Source: Procambarus clarkii (Eukaryota; Arthropoda; Malacostraca; Decapoda; Cambaridae). Taken from it: DNA of 64,000 nucleotides. The position numbers were made by a program, and so were the translations under genes. How positions within the stretch are numbered: position 1 is the first letter of the stretch; each line of letters begins with the position of its first letter. The notes below the pieces were generated by a model, which saw only the letters and a list, made by a program, of their open reading frames with translations, ran no database searches and was not told the origin of the DNA. The DNA is taken from positions 11,760,612 through 11,824,611 of the forward strand of contig NC_091173.1 in assembly GCF_040958095.1 (NCBI RefSeq), given 5' to 3'. Positions 31,896-42,329 of the stretch are shown here, piece after piece.

Positions 31896-32274
31896 TCCCT
31901 CAGGCTGTGGTCCCTCATGGTCCCTCAGGCTGTGCTCCCTCATGGTCCCTCAGGCTGTGGTCCCTCAGGCTGTGCTCCCTCATGGTCCCTCATGGTCCCT
32001 CAGGCTGTGGTCCCTCATGGTCCCTCAGGCTGTGCTCCCTCATGGTCCCTCAGGCTGTGGTCCCTCATGGTCCCTCAGGCTGTGGTCCCTCATGGTCCCT
32101 CAGGCTGTGCTCCCTCATGGTCCCTCATGGTCCCTCAGGCTGTGGTCCCTCAGGCTGTGGTCCCTCATGGTCCCTCAGGCTGTGGTCCCTCATGGTCCCT
32201 CAGGCTGTGGTCCCTCAGGCTGTGCTCCCTCATGGTCCCTCAGGCTGTGCTCCCTCATGGTCCCTCATGCTGTG
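31896..32274. repeat. Mixed 15 bp and 10 bp minisatellite
   Basis: Two units alternate irregularly: CCCTCAGGCTGTGGT (or GCT) of 15 bp and CCCTCATGGT of 10 bp, about 30 units in all. The 175- and 190-codon frames across it encode only the repeat. Confidence 0.95.
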
Positions 32275-32640
32275 GACGAGGCTGTCTACATGGTCAACCA
32301 TCTAGTAGTATCCAGGGGCAGGCGGGCACAAGGTTAACCACCACCTGCCTTACCAACGACTGCCACGGTACACCGTTTTTCAACTTTGACATTAACGTCA
32401 TCCTGTTACTAGGTTATTACACTTGTTTACACAAGTACAGCATTTGTTTTTAAGAATCGCTAGTTTAAAAGAGTTTAACTAGTTTCGGCCCTTCTCACTG
32501 GATAACTCGCTCCACTTGTCACTGGACTAGTGTGAAGTAGTGCAAGTACAGTGATCCAAGCTAACTTGGGCCCAATAACAGGAAAATAAGGTTGAAAACT
32601 AACAAAAGATGTCTTATTGCTAGTGATTCTACACACAAAT
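32275..32640. other. No feature seen
   Basis: AT-rich unique sequence to the right of the minisatellite. Confidence 0.4.
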
Positions 32641-32649
32641 TCCACCATT

Positions 32650-32880
32650 CATTTTGCCTTATTCTGTATATTCATTCATTTATGACTTAAGATGCTTATT
32701 AATTATAATGCCCAGATCTGTTTTTGCATTCAAATTTGACAATTTCACCATTGTCCAGCTGATAACTGATGACTATTATTACACCTAATTAATACACCTA
32801 GGCTCAAAGCCACACATTTGTCAGCATCAAACTGTATCTGCCAACTTTTGTTGGCAGATACAGTAAAGAATTATTGAAAT
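32650..32880 (-). pseudogene. LINE reverse-transcriptase fragment (after palm)
   Basis: The minus strand reads WQIQFDADKCVALSLG then, in another frame, KTDLGIIINKHLKS. These match the LINE words WQMRFNADKC and EKDLGIIINKDLK that follow the FADD box. Frameshifts and stops. At its start a 14 bp inverted duplication makes a perfect hairpin (32831-32864). Confidence 0.75.
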
Positions 32881-33014
32881 TGTTTTGTATCCATTTTAAA
32901 TAATAAATTCAGTCATAATTTTGTATTGCCCTTAATTGTATCTGTTCAGTCTTGTCTGAGTTGTTTATACAGTATGTACAGGTATGTATGTGTGTTACAG
33001 GCCACAAAAAAATG

Positions 33015-33345
<331 letters not shown>

Positions 33346-33374
33346 TGTGTGTATGTGAACAAACCTGAATGGTC

Positions 33375-33615
33375 CCCAAGCATATATTCAACTGAAAACT
33401 CCACACCCCAGAAGTGACTTGAACCCATACTGCCAGAAGCACTATGCAACTGGTGTACAGGAGGCCTTAACCACTCGACCATCCGTGACCGTACAAAAAG
33501 AGGTGATAGCTGAAGCGTTTTGAACCACCTCCCCGACGGCACTTTGATGGTAATTTTGGGCATGGTTGTTTTATCAAATTGCCTCCTTTTTGTGGGGCCA
33601 CGTGAGGAATTTTCA
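33375..33615 (-). repeat. tRNA-like SINE, family S-G
   Basis: Minus strand: GTCGAGTGGTTAAGGCCTCC (A-box-like), TGGGTTCAAGTCACTTCTGG (B box) and GTGTGGAGTTTTCAGTTG. It probably begins near CACGTGGCCCCACAAAAAGG and cuts the transposase relic to its right. Confidence 0.7.
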
Positions 33616-34309
33616 GTTGGAATATACGCCTGCTTGCCTTAAAATCTTTTGCATCTACATCACTTGTTCCTGGGATTTTCTTTATCAGATCTTCATGCAC
33701 CATCCTTGCTTTTTCAAAAATAATAGCCTCTGAAACACTATCACCTGCTAACTGCTTATCATTTATCCAAATTAATAAATTTTCTACATCCTCAAGTGTT
33801 TGTGTCCTTTGTTTCGAGATCATTGTTACACCTTTTGCCACTTTAGCACTCGTAATTTCCTTTTTCTTAGCAATTATGGTGGATATCGTTGACATGGATT
33901 TGTTGTACTGCCTAGCTAGTTTAACTACCCTCATACCATTTTCATGTTTACGAATGATCTCTTGTTTTTCCTCTACGTTCATCCTCACAATTGTTTTCTT
34001 AGGTTGAACTTTACCACTGACTTTCTTGGGACCTGTGGCATGACATAATAAGAACTTTGTTAAAAAAAGCAGTCAAACATAATTTTTCACAAAGAATTCA
34101 AGCACGGCTGTGTTCGTCACTACACGAGATACACACTGGTAAAAAGTGCCCCGACACGCCCCAGCACCACATGCTTGTTCGACCTATACGCGTATGAACA
34201 GATGTCGTGTTTTAAGTAAACCGTGTTCTAATTCAAATTTTTCGACGAATTTGACATCGTGTTCCAAAAAATTCGTCTTTAAGGGGATTCGTCAACCGAG
34301 GTTCCACTG
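33616..34309 (-). mobile_element. Tigger/pogo-type transposon, 5' part with terminal inverted repeat
   Basis: On the minus strand (about 34030 down to 33620) the frame reads GPKKVSGKVQPKKTIVRMNV, EEKQEIIRKHENGMRVVKLA, RQYNKSMSTISTIIAKKKEI. This is the N-terminal helix-turn-helix (CENP-B/psq type) of Tigger transposases, followed by the start of the second DNA-binding domain (QTLEDVENLLIWINDKQLAG). The DDE catalytic domain is absent, replaced by SINE sequence near 33615. At 34283-34309 the terminal repeat reads, from the outer end, CAGTGGAACCTCGGTTGACG, next to a TA. The copy cannot move itself. Confidence 0.85.
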
Positions 34310-34319
34310 TATATAGAGC

Positions 34320-34430
34320 ATGGTGAGCAACAGAACCCTAGGGCATGCCACTTGTAAAGCTTCCCACTCCAGCTTAACTCCATTTGTGCTTTGTTTCTTT
34401 TGACATTCATGCCATAATCCATCTACATTG
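34320..34430 (-). pseudogene. LINE reverse-transcriptase fragment (SGVPQGSV region)
   Basis: The minus strand reads SGMP, a stop, GSVAHHAL, in place of the RT motif SGVPQGSVLGP. It lies just outside the Tigger end. The next part of an RT in order is at 32650-32880, so one LINE may be split by the insertion. Confidence 0.65.
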
Positions 34431-34970
34431 TCGACTCGCAACCAAGGGTCAAGGGCTCGATTTCCTGAGTTTAAGATTTGGGTGGAGTTTGATGTAGGGC
34501 ACCTCTCATACCACTTTTGGGCTTACCCAAGCGATTGCATACTTTGGGCCCTCCAGTCATCTGACTTATCTGCTGGCCAGAGATCCGGTTCTTTTTCAGT
34601 TGGCTTGCTTTCACCTTTTTGGTCAACTGGTGGATGTTCCTGCTAGTTTCTTCTTAGTCTGGCTTGCCGAGAATTGGGTCTTGTTTGGCAGGCTGGTCCC
34701 TCACTCGGCTAGCTGTGTGCAGCTGTGCCACTATCTCCAGTAGGTACTGTACTTAAAAGGTACATTATTGTTTTTTTACATTATTGGCCTAATTTTCTTT
34801 AAAAGAATTCACTTGTTTTGTTGCACTTATACTTTCTGGCAGTTTCTTTTGGGAGGGCTCCCTTGGTGACTCCATATAGCTAACCAATGGATATTACATG
34901 TCACATTAGAAAGTTCACTTTTACAAACAAAGTGGTAGATGGTTAGTGATGGATGTTAGATAGTTAGTGA
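34431..34970. other. No gene seen
   Basis: Unique sequence. TCAGTTGGCTTGC/CTTTTTGGTCAACTGG words only. It may hold the promoter or first exon of the gene at 35512, but I cannot place either. Confidence 0.35.
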
Positions 34971-34974
34971 GAAG

Positions 34975-35090
34975 GCGGTGGAGGCCAAAACCGTTAGTAG
35001 TTTCAAAGTGTTATATGACAGCATGCTGGGGAAATGGGACACCATGAGTGTCTCTCTCATCCAGTAAATACATTTGGGTAATTGCCAGGT
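34975..35090 (+). pseudogene. LINE family D 3' end
   Basis: GGAGGCCAAAACCGTTAGTA GTTTCAAAGTGTTATATGAC and CTCATCCAGTAAATACATTT match 5945-6065. Confidence 0.7.
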
Positions 35091-35391
35091 CTTTGTTTTC
35101 AGAGACATGATGTTTTTTTGTCCTTTCGAGTCATAAAGAGTACTGGAGACCAGAGGCCAAAACTGGTTACCTCACAGAGGCACAAGGAGCAGGGGATGCT
35201 GTGTGTTCCTCGTTTTGGGTCTACAGTAACTCTGATCCCCAAGTTCCTGTTACCAGCTGAGAGCAAGCCTGCTGCTTGAACCATGCCAATTATAAGGGTG
35301 TTTGATTTCATTCATCAGCTGATTTTTAATACACCAAGAACATTAATAACTTTTAAGTGTTTTTAAGATTGGTAACTTTTCCCTAATACTT

Positions 35392-35406
35392 TTGATTTTC
35401 TTTCAG
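35392..35406 (+). promoter_or_regulatory. Probable splice acceptor upstream of the SOCS-like gene
   Basis: TTGATTTTCTTTCAG is a pyrimidine-rich acceptor 105 bases before the ATG. The in-frame stop at 35416 means the preceding exon would be noncoding. Confidence 0.5.
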
Positions 35407-35511
35407 ATTGTGCTGTGATTCATTAAAACCTATACGTTGACAAGCTGCGTAGCCAGTACTTTAGTTCCTAAAATAACAATTAAAACAAATTGCACAGTAC
35501 TGCTTTTGAAA

Positions 35512-36279
35512 ATGACACAGCAAGAATTTAAATCCATTGTGCCAGAAATACAAGACACAATTCCCTTAAGCATCTTCGACTTTTTACAAAATATTGTTTC
35601 AGTAAAACGACAAAGTCCTGATGTAGCTACATGGGAACCTGGTGAACTGGAAAAATTTAAAATTGATTTAAGAACAGTGGATCGCCTATACCACACAAGG
35701 TGCTTTCGAGGTGCACCGCTTCGCAGTACTGTTCTTGAAGGTCGTGCAACTGCAGCACAGCTGGAATTGGTGGTTCGCATGAAATATAAAAGTAAATTAG
35801 TCTTTGCAGAATTGATTATTGATTGTCCCATACCTTGCTTATTAGGTTCTTGGCAAAATCGTGGGAGAATGTTTGTCAGTTTTGATGCTAATCTCTTTTT
35901 TAATGCAATCCAAACTATCACATATAAGGAAGTTATGTATAAATTACTTAATGAGGATGAACATGTTGTCAATTGGGTGTATGATAATCGTTTATCAATG
36001 GCATCAAAGCGTCAGCCCCCCACTTTAAGTTTTTTGTGTTATGAAACTATATGTGCTAATTTGGAAATTCTAGCACATAATATTCAACTCCTACCATCTG
36101 CATTAAGGACCAGTTTAACAGAGTTTAATGATATTCGAAACTCCAGAAGCTGCTACTATTTCTTGGTATACCCATCAGCTCTACCATATCAAATATTCTG
36201 GGAAGAAGATTTACATTGGAGTGAAGAAGACTTTGTTAATAAATTAAAACATTGGTATAGATGGATGAAACTACGGTGA
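35512..36279 (+). CDS. SOCS-box-like protein, 255 aa, function unknown
   Basis: An intact frame from ATG 35512 (MTQQEFKSIVPEIQDTIPLS) to TGA 36277-36279. A likely acceptor (TTGATTTTCTTTCAG, ending 35406) precedes it and an in-frame TGA stands at 35416, so the coding part appears to be one exon after a 5' UTR intron. ATG has A at -3. Residues 171-180 read TLSFLCYETI and fit the elongin BC-box rule (S/T/P)LxxxCxxx(hydrophobic). LLPSAL at 193-198 sits where the cullin box has LPxP but lacks the second proline. SOCS-box proteins recruit elongin B/C and a cullin to ubiquitinate targets. The 168 residues before it match no fold I know: no SH2, ankyrin, WD40 or SPRY motif. About 50 residues rich in W and Y follow the box, which is unusual because it normally ends the protein. 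The SOCS assignment is inference from the motif. Confidence 0.8.
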   Translation: MTQQEFKSIVPEIQDTIPLSIFDFLQNIVSVKRQSPDVATWEPGELEKFKIDLRTVDRLYHTRCFRGAPLRSTVLEGRATAAQLELVVRMKYKSKLVFAELIIDCPIPCLLGSWQNRGRMFVSFDANLFFNAIQTITYKEVMYKLLNEDEHVVNWVYDNRLSMASKRQPPTLSFLCYETICANLEILAHNIQLLPSALRTSLTEFNDIRNSRSCYYFLVYPSALPYQIFWEEDLHWSEEDFVNKLKHWYRWMKLR

Positions 36280-37520
36280 TTTAGTAGCACTGTAGTTATG
36301 TGTATATTGTACAACATTTTCCTCGTTCTGAAAAGAAACGTAATGATTTGATTTGTACAGTACTCTAAAGACCTCCCTAGAAATATTTATTTATTTTATT
36401 GTATTTATTTGAGTATACGTTAAGAAACAAAATGCATACCAAAGACGTTGTAGACTTTACACACCTACAAGCAATGGAGTTAGACAAAAGTAGACATGGA
36501 AAAGTAATATACTGTACTTTTGTGTTTGAGCATTCTGTGGCACGATTGCCCATATTTTGAGAAAACTCTCAGGCTTTTTTTTTTTTATCACTGACCAGAT
36601 AAGACTTCCTAATCACTGCTTATTTAACCCAGTTTGTTGCACACATTATTGTGCATTCAAAAATGTCTTCAAGCTACTGTATTGTTTTATTATTACTGTA
36701 CTGTACTATTATTGTAGTGTACAACTGTTTGATTCAAGTTTAGGAATCTGTGTTTAATTTTCTAGCATGTCTTAATTAAATTAAGGAAAATAGGACGTGT
36801 ATGAATAACATCTATGACGTGTATAATTTAAATACTACTGTAAAACATAATGTAATTTGCCTAGCCGAGTGAGATATTTAATGAAATATATACTCATTTG
36901 GATCATTAGCAGGTTATCGTATGATATGAGAAAGGCTGAAGAAGGTCTTTTAAGATTTCAAAATCATAAAAATATTGTGGAAGTCCACACTAGATAGTAT
37001 TTAAGTATGTATCATGTCACTTTAAATGACTCCTTGGCTGAGATTTATTTCCCAGCTTCTGCTTTTTTTTGCTACTGATATTGGTAATGCTCTACATTAC
37101 CAGTATCTTGTTGTGTCCACAGGGAAGACCTTGGCCTTAACTGTGGTGTATTGAGGCTACAGTATAGTGTCACATTCTCCTTAATCTCTCTATTAAGGAG
37201 AATGGGAAAAACAGGTTAGGTTGAAATCAATATGGTACTTTTATGTAGATGCCTTAACGAATAATCCATTTTTGAAACAATACTATAGATGTGAAGTATG
37301 GCATCTTCAAAATGCTGAGCTTGGAAAGCTAAAGTGTGAATGGAGGAAATGTTCAATACAAATCTTGGGTGTCCATTCTCACACTCATAGCAGTCTCATA
37401 TCAGGCCTGATGTTCACACCCACTTGATGAAATAGTTTAAAAGCTAATGACTCTCTTTATCTAAAGGGAATCAGACATCCAGCACACTCAATCAGTTCTT
37501 TTTTCAAGCATTTTATATAG
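36280..37520. other. Likely 3' UTR and flanking AT-rich DNA
   Basis: AT-rich and free of recognised repeats. No AATAAA close to the stop was found; the first clear one to the right is at 38766-38771, beyond two repeat insertions. Where the transcript ends is not settled. TACAGTA words are frequent here, as they are from 36 to 63 kb. Confidence 0.4.
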
Positions 37521-37521
37521 T

Positions 37522-37539
37522 TTGTGTGTGTGTGTGTGC

Positions 37540-37605
<66 letters not shown>

Positions 37606-37628
37606 ATATATATATTATTATATATATA
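37522..37628. repeat. (GT)n(TA)n compound tract
   Basis: About 25 bases of GT then about 75 of TA with TATTATTA breaks, adjoining the foldback element. Confidence 0.95.
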
Positions 37629-38004
37629 TGTCGTACCTAGTAGCCAGAACGCACTTCTCAGCCAACTATGCAAGGCCCGATTTGCCTAATAAGCCAAGTT
37701 TTACTGAATTAATATATTTTCTGTAATTTTTTTCTGATGAAATGATAAAGCTACCCATTTCATTATGTATGAGGTTAATTTTTTTTTATTGGAGTTAAAA
37801 TTAACGTAAATATATGACGGAACCTAACCAACCCTACCTAACCTAACCTATCTCTATAGGTTAGGTTAGGTTAGGTAGCCAAAAAAGTTAGGTTAGGTAG
37901 GTTAGGTAGTCGAAAAACAATTAATTCATGAAAACTTGGCTTATTAGGCAAATCGGGCCTTGAATAGTAGGCTGAGAAGTGCGTTCTGGCTACTAGGTAC
38001 GACA
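37629..38004. mobile_element. Foldback element in TA repeat with telomere-like core
   Basis: The left arm begins TGTCGTACCTAGTAGCCAGA, then ACGCACTTCTCAGCC and AAGGCCCGATTTGCCTAATA AGCC. The right arm is its reverse complement with few changes, ending GGCTACTAGGTACGACA. Arms are about 80 bases, total about 376. The core has CCTAACCTAACC facing GGTTAGGTTAGGTTAGG. TA repeats flank both ends, so a TA target duplication would be invisible. No protein-coding frame. Confidence 0.85.
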
Positions 38005-38075
38005 TATATATATATATATATATATAAATAATTATATATATAAATAATTATATAATATATATATATTATTTTTAG
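38005..38075. repeat. (TA)n tract with AAATAATT breaks
   Basis: Right flank of the foldback element, the probable continuation of the TA tract it entered. Confidence 0.9.
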
Positions 38076-38100
38076 ATTTATATACTCCTGTTGAAGTCAG

Positions 38101-38291
38101 ATCAATATTGCATGAGCAGATGAGGAGTCACAATAACATGGCTGAAATATGTTGACCAAACCACACACTAGAAAGTGAAGGGACGACGACGTTTCGGTCC
38201 GCAATCGACTTGAGAATGGTCCAGAACGGACCGAAACGTTGTCGTCCCTTCACTTTCTAGTGTGTGGTTTGGTCATCAATATATTGCATGA
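38101..38291 (-). mobile_element. GTTGACC foldback element with near-exact target duplication
   Basis: ATCAATATTGCATGA (38101-38115) and ATCAATATATTGCATGA (38275-38291) flank the element at 38116-38274. It starts GCAGATGAGGAGTCACAATA ACATGGCTG, then GTTGACC and the two arms (GACGACGACGTTTCGGTCCG; GAACGGACCGAAACGTTGTC). Orientation is opposite to the 12229 copy. The right duplicate has two extra bases. Confidence 0.85.
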
Positions 38292-38294
38292 ACA

Positions 38295-39770
38295 GTGTTG
38301 GGAGTGATTGTGATCTGGGATAGCCCTAGAATCTGTTGATTGAGAGTGTAATTTTTTTTTAATTAATTTAATATTTAGTTAAATGAATTTATAAAACCTT
38401 ATAAAACCTTTATAAAACCCACAGTCCTTTAAACTGTATTCTCATCATCAGACGTTTCATGTTATGATAATATGACATGAGGTAAATAATACAAACAATT
38501 TGTATAAACTAACCCAACTCTAAATGTACAGAAGACATTTATTAATAAAGTTATTGCTTAACCCTTAATTGATTGAAAAAAAATAGTTGTTTTAAGAAAA
38601 GACTGACTGACTAGAATTAAATGAAGTCTGTATTTGTTTTAAGATTTGTCCAAAATGTCATGCCTTGTAAACAAAAAAAATAATCCCTGTAATACACATG
38701 CGAGGTCTAACCATTTATATTTTTTATAAATATGCTTTAACTACAGTAAATGTATAATTTGTACAAATAAAGATAACTTTATTGCTGTACAGTATTATTT
38801 ACTCAGCCTTTCTTGCAGTAGACATTGCCTATGTTTAGAAGTTCTCACTTACTGGTATTTGATCATTGTCATTTAAAATGCTTTAACAAATATGTTGACC
38901 CAAGAAAGATCAAGAATGAATCTGTATTTTTGGGGAAATTCAAAGATACAAAGAGATTGAGAATAGAGATGCAAGTCTGTATATCCAGATGTTTTGTTTC
39001 TATTCTTGTTTTGTAGCTTCACATTCTGAGAAACAGCTCTTTATTATAGGAGTTAAAGTATAGCTTGACAGGCAGCAAAAGTGTGTTTTGGCATCTTAGG
39101 TCACGAGGCCAATGTTAATCCTCTGAAGAGTGCATAGAACACATCTGTTCTTCAGGGATTCTAAAACCATCCTAGTCACCCTTCTTGACATTTACTCAGA
39201 AGACGGCAACAGCTGCATCTAATTCAAAGTTTACCGTCAACTTTTCTTGTCCGTCTTTTGTCCCTTTCCCAGGGGATGAAAGAGGAGAAATAAAACAGAA
39301 ATGTGAGCCTATCGTTCCCTGGGTCACTGTAGAGCATGTAGATCTGGTGCCACAAGATGCAGGCAGTGTGCAGACAGGGTCGACTATAAAGACTATGCAG
39401 GGCAGTTGTAGCAGGTGAGAAGAATGTGCATGGATGTTGCATCTTGAGTCGCTGGTGGTGCATGTAGATCCGGTGCAGATGGGTTCATGCACCAGGACCT
39501 TAGGTGATGTAGGCAGGTACAGTAGTCACTGTCTTTAGAGTTGAATTGTTTGGTTGCGACAAAGAGTCGGCAGGACGGGTTGTAGATCCCGCATGTAGTT
39601 AATGATGAGGCAGTTGAATGTATAAACAATGACTGGTAAAGCAAGATGTAGCCCTCTGCATTTTTATTTTCTTAGACCCATCTAAACAATCAACCCAAAC
39701 ATCTCTTTCCTGTAGAATCTCTGTGGCTGTCATAAAAACTAAAGTACATTTTATATTTATTTTATTTTTA
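38295..39770. other. No gene seen
   Basis: AT-rich unique DNA with AATAAA at 38766. An open frame at 39185-39418 (MTFTQKTATAASNSKF) has no recognised motif. Confidence 0.4.
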
Positions 39771-39774
39771 TTTA

Positions 39775-40030
39775 TATATACAAGAGTTCTTAAATTCTTG
39801 TAAAGCCACTAGCACGCATAGTATTTCAAGCAAGTCCTTGATCCTTTTTTCCCCGGAATACGACCTTCCCAAATCGTTTAACCAGGTACCCATTTTACTG
39901 TTGGGTTAAACAGAGGCAACAGTTAAGGATTTGCTCCCAGTAAATCCTTCCCGGCCAGGATACGGACCCAGGACAAAGCGCTCGCGAAAAGCCAGGCGAG
40001 TGTCTTGCCACTACGTCAAGGGGACTGTAA
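39775..40030 (-). repeat. SINE S-F, reverse copy
   Basis: Minus strand: CTTGACGTAGTGGCAAGACA CTCGCCTGGC, CTGGGTCCGTATCCTGGCCG, GGAAGGATTTACTGGGAGCA and finally AAGAACTCTTGTATATATAA. Matches 27585-27860. Confidence 0.8.
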
Positions 40031-40074
40031 CACAGGATCTTCCTGTTTGAAAACCATACTGTCTGTTCTTATGT

Positions 40075-40390
40075 CATTACTCTCCAGGTGTTCTACCCAT
40101 TTGGTTTTAACTATTTTTTCTAAATGTTTTGACTACCATGCTTGTTAATTATGAGTAATTTAGAGGGTCTTCTCTGCTACCATTTTTATAGATTGGAACT
40201 ATGCCTTTTTCCATATATCTGCTAAGTTTTCTGTGCACAAAGTTGTTTGGAATATCAATTGAAGTGGAATACTTAGCTCAGTTGTACAGTCTCTCAGCAC
40301 CCAAGGAAAAACTCCAACTGGTCTAACATATTTCTTTCTTTCTATCCCCTTGAGTAGTTTTCCACTTAAAACACCACTTTGAATAAACAG
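40075..40390 (-). pseudogene. LINE reverse-transcriptase fragment
   Basis: The minus strand reads PVGVFPWVLRDCTTELSIPL QLIFQTTLCTENLADIWKKA, then in another frame IVPIYKNGSREDPLNYS, then KIVKTKWVEHLE. The order equals the RT start in CR1/RTE-like LINEs (P.VLRECAEELS.PL..IF..SL..G..P..WK.A.IVPIYKKG). Stops and frameshifts make it dead. Confidence 0.8.
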
Positions 40391-40394
40391 AACT

Positions 40395-42320
40395 TTGATA
40401 ACATAACTTTTCCCACTGTTTAAACCACATTACAATAGAACTTTGCTTCAAAGTTTAGATTTACTGTGTGATCAAAATTAGTCTTATTTCTGTAAACAAT
40501 GGCATCTTTACAGATTTACAGTAGCCTACTAATAATCACACATGGAATGCTAGGGAGGAGGGGTAATTATTTTAAATTTCAGCATTAAATATTTTAATGG
40601 AAAATTGACTTACAGAAAATACCAAGAACAGGTTGTGTATGTTAGTTAATAGTTTGCAGAGGAGGCAAAAATCTGATATTTAGCTGTAAATACCAAAAGA
40701 AGCAGTTTCATATTTCTGCTGTGTTTCAGTTATGTAATCACAATGGAATTACAGTACTGTATTTCAAAAGAATCATCTTCAAAAATATATCTCTTGATGC
40801 TTTATATAAAAAATGTATGCAAACAAAACAGAATACAGTTCCATTTTCTCTAACTATAAAACATGCCAGTATACGATTCATAGATGTGTTCCGACACCCC
40901 CACAATTAGCAATTTCATAATATCTGGAGCATTAACACTTACAGCATCTAACCCCCACATTGTGCATGGACTACAATATCTCCAACTACTCATGTGTACC
41001 TACTTTGAATATACACATTATTCAACTTTATTCTCTCATTAAGAATAGCACAGGTTGTATAAACATCAACAGCCATATATAACATAAATGTATAAAGTTG
41101 AAAAAGTTTGTATTAATAGGGAGACTGAGGCTTGTATATACAACACAACGTCCTACTGAAACCCAGCAGACCAAATTAACAACTAAGAATTCAACATTTT
41201 TCTTGCCTTGAAATATGTTAGTGGACTAGATATATAATACACATATACACTGACACTTAAAAAGTAATTTGTTTACAAAAATTTCAGATCATAACAAAAG
41301 GATTTATACTTATCACTTATTCTATTAAAAATATATTACAGTAATTATACTTTAGTAATCGTTTAACTTTCTCTTTCATTCATTTTTTTTAAAAGATCTT
41401 CAAATGTTTACATTAGTTATGAAGAAAATAGACAAAAATCAGTATACAGTTCTGTACATTACGAATCACACAAATATACCACCTTTCAGATACGCTGTGA
41501 TACTTAATGACATACATACATTCAACCAGTTAACTAGAACATGGGTAGTCATAAGTGCATATTACAGTATATGTACAGGCACTGTACATTATGTATGTAT
41601 ATACTCATATTCAGAGATGTTTTGTTTGTACATATGGGCACTACACATGTTCAGAAAATGTATGTGCAAATGTATAGATATAGTGTACATATGTACATTG
41701 TAAATTATCAACCACACTATTGTGGAAATAAACATTTCATTCACTTGGGCACTAGGAGATTCGAACTGCTGGCCCCACAGGCATGAGGCAGAAGCTCTTC
41801 CGCTGTACTATGAGATGGCTACAAATACGAAAGATTTCAGAGGCAACAACCCGCTGCCCACCTGAAATTTTATACTTTTGCCAGTTGCTATCAGGTACTT
41901 AGGAATAAAGTGATCCATGGCCATGTCATATAAATTGTCTTATAGTACAGAATCTGGTAAAAATGGGATCCAGATAATGGGTTCCACTGTATGAATTTGC
42001 AATTCAATGCCATGTCATCCAGCAAGAGTGGTATGGGTACATCAGATGAGGATAAAAAGAACTTCCTTACCATGGACAAGACGGCAGAGTTATTAATTAC
42101 TGTGATTGTGGCTGGGAGTGTTAGAAACTAGCAGATTACAGAGTACGGGCATTTTTCCGCATCAACGCCTTTTCCAGCAGATCGGACCAGCGAGATACGT
42201 TGCTGGTTTGCCTTATTGCTCCGCACTACGCGTCTGGTCTTTCTGACGCATGTGTATCGCCATTTATATGGTGATCAGGTGGCTTCTTTGATGATGTCCC
42301 ACCTGCAGTCTTCTTCACGG
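40395..42320. other. No gene seen; one tRNA-like relic
   Basis: AT-rich. At 41740-41825 the minus strand has CTCATAGTACAGCGGAAGAG and GCCAGCAGTTCGAATCTCC, a tRNA- or SINE-like head with no body. No coding signal. Confidence 0.4.
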
Positions 42321-42329
42321 CAAACAGTA

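Noticed and set aside
31810-32453. Overlapping frames of 132-190 codons
   Set aside because: They are the 15/10 bp minisatellite. All three frames are open at once, which indicates repeat composition and not selection.
35437-35511. Upstream TTG as start of the SOCS-like protein
   Set aside because: TTG is not a usual start in animals, and an ATG with A at -3 follows 25 codons later in the same frame.
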